64,000 nt of DNA, taken from the NCBI RefSeq assembly GCF_032921865.1, contig NZ_CP136684.1, forward strand, positions 2,887,001 through 2,951,000, in the 5' to 3' direction. The position numbers and the translations under genes were made by a program. This document shows, piece after piece, positions 63,141 through 64,000 of this stretch; position 1 is the stretch's first letter; the number at the start of each line of letters is the position of its first letter. The notes under the pieces are model-generated. The model was not told where the DNA came from and searched no databases. It was given only the letters and a program-made list of their open reading frames with translations. The stretch is from Thalassospira lucentensis. GTDB taxonomy: Bacteria; Pseudomonadota; Alphaproteobacteria; Rhodospirillales; Thalassospiraceae.

Positions 63141-63755
63141 ATGACCGAGCTTCCCAAAGGTTGGAACTTGCCGGAAAACGACGATATCCGCGTTCAGAAC
63201 ATCGAATGCCTGTCGGATAACTGGTATCACCTGTATCGCGTCAGCTTTGATCTGCGCCGAAGCAACGGCGAATGGCAGTCCCAGCAACGCGAAGCCTATG
63301 ATCGGGGCAACGGGGCGGCCATCCTGCTTTATAACCGCGGGACAGGCACCGTGATCCTGACACGGCAATTTCGTCTGCCATCCTTCGTGAATGGCAATGA
63401 AAATGGCATGCTGATCGAAGTTCCGGCAGGGTTGCTTGACGATCGCGATCCGGCATCCGCCGTGATTGCCGAGGTCGAAGAAGAAACCGGTTACAGGATC
63501 GGCAAACCGCAAAAGGTGTTCGATCTGTTCATGAGCCCGGGTTCCGTCACTGAGCGCCTGCACCTGTTCGTGGCCGAAGTCACAAGCGATCATCGCGCGG
63601 GCGAGGGCGGTGGTTTGCATGAAGAGGGCGAGGATATCCACGTGCTTGAAGTGCCTTTCAGGGACGCGCTGGCTATGATATCGGATGGTCGCATCCGGGA
63701 TGCCAAAACCGTCATTCTGTTGCAGCATGCCGTGTTAAACAGCCTGTTTGACTGA
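63141..63755 (+). CDS. Nudix hydrolase, NudK-like (GDP-mannose/ADP-ribose class)
   Basis: 204 residues. The N-terminal Nudix barrel begins IECLSDNWYHLYRVSFDLRR and LTRQFRLPSFVNGNENGML; the Nudix box is PAGLLDDRDPASAVIAEVEE then ETGYRIG. It has the NudK spacing, one residue shorter than the classical box, but with Asp and Ala at two usually Glu and Lys/Arg positions. It probably hydrolyses a nucleotide sugar. A methyltransferase gene follows 28 bases later. Confidence 0.85.
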   Translation: MTELPKGWNLPENDDIRVQNIECLSDNWYHLYRVSFDLRRSNGEWQSQQREAYDRGNGAAILLYNRGTGTVILTRQFRLPSFVNGNENGMLIEVPAGLLDDRDPASAVIAEVEEETGYRIGKPQKVFDLFMSPGSVTERLHLFVAEVTSDHRAGEGGGLHEEGEDIHVLEVPFRDALAMISDGRIRDAKTVILLQHAVLNSLFD

Positions 63756-63783
63756 GATTCCCGAGAAGCCAAAGGAGAAACCG

Positions 63784-64000
63784 ATGTCCGGTTTTCGCAA
63801 GGATCATGTCCACTGGTCCGATATCGCTCAAAACTGGATCGCCTGGGCGCGTAAACCGGGGCACGATGCCTTTTGGCAATTCCGCAAAAATTTTGCTGAC
63901 TTTGTCGGCCCGGGAACCGGCATTGCACTTGATGTCGGTTGTGGTGAGGGGCGCGGTTCACGGCTTCTGGCCGAACTTGGCTATGACGTTACGGGCATTG
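63784..64000 (+). CDS. Class I SAM-dependent methyltransferase (truncated by window end)
   Basis: First 72 residues only: MSGFRKDHVHWSDIAQNWIA opens it, and GTGIALDVGCGEGRGSRLLA is SAM motif I. The ribosome-binding site GGAG lies six bases upstream. The substrate cannot be told from this part. Confidence 0.82.
   Translation, partial: MSGFRKDHVHWSDIAQNWIAWARKPGHDAFWQFRKNFADFVGPGTGIALDVGCGEGRGSRLLAELGYDVTGI

Overview
The window looks like a chromosomal stretch of an alphaproteobacterium of the Rhodospirillales type; Thalassospira or a close marine relative is my best guess. This is inferred from gene content and protein style (CobC, EctD, CbtBA, DUF1636, the imelysin/DUF1111/DUF1513 iron locus, many c-di-GMP and chemotaxis proteins) and from the mid-50s GC look. 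No phage, insertion sequence, CRISPR array or rRNA operon was seen. Gene density is high and most genes have an alphaproteobacterial Shine-Dalgarno and a recognisable terminator.

Layout. 1-12 kb is mostly signalling: a STAS-domain fragment, a LuxO-like sigma-54 activator, cobC, a PhyH-type dioxygenase, a hybrid histidine kinase whose phospho-acceptor His is Tyr, an M24-fold protein without metal ligands, a phosphodiesterase, and a periplasmic binding protein overlapping a membrane diguanylate cyclase. 12-18 kb is the cell-shape cluster mreB-mreC-mreD-mrdA-rodA on the minus strand. 18-28.4 kb holds leuA with a newly read leucine leader peptide, a LysE exporter, unknown proteins, another diguanylate cyclase, a cold-shock protein, a 5-formyl-THF cyclo-ligase and ectD. 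28.6-31 kb has two tRNA-Gln(CUG) genes, ppx/gppA and rlmE. 31-39 kb has a two-gene PAS/chemoreceptor unit and guaB-rsmB-guaA. 39-43 kb is a set of small housekeeping and unknown genes, ending in a tandem pair of paralogous small helical proteins divergent from a SmtB/CzrA-type metal sensor.

43.4-48.1 kb is a metal island: a cobalamin riboswitch drives cbtB-cbtA (cobalt uptake) and a His-rich anchored protein, followed by a convergent DUF1636 gene and a Zn/Cd/Pb-type P1B ATPase with a repeated operator-like element. 48.4-52.7 kb is a polar amino-acid ABC importer with a RidA protein and an IclR regulator, with a perfect 10-bp inverted repeat in front. 53.1-58.3 kb is a four-gene minus-strand iron-acquisition operon (imelysin/IrpA, diheme DUF1111, second imelysin, DUF1513) behind a Fur-like box. 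It is followed by cytochrome b561 and cytochrome c-prime genes converging on a nested palindrome, a succinate-semialdehyde-type dehydrogenase, a 52-residue protein, an esterase, a NudK-like Nudix hydrolase and a truncated methyltransferase.

The points I would look at first are the His-to-Tyr hybrid kinase, the leuA leader, the small-paralogue/SmtB/cobalt island, and the binding-protein/diguanylate-cyclase pair. All assignments come from reading motifs; no database search was possible.
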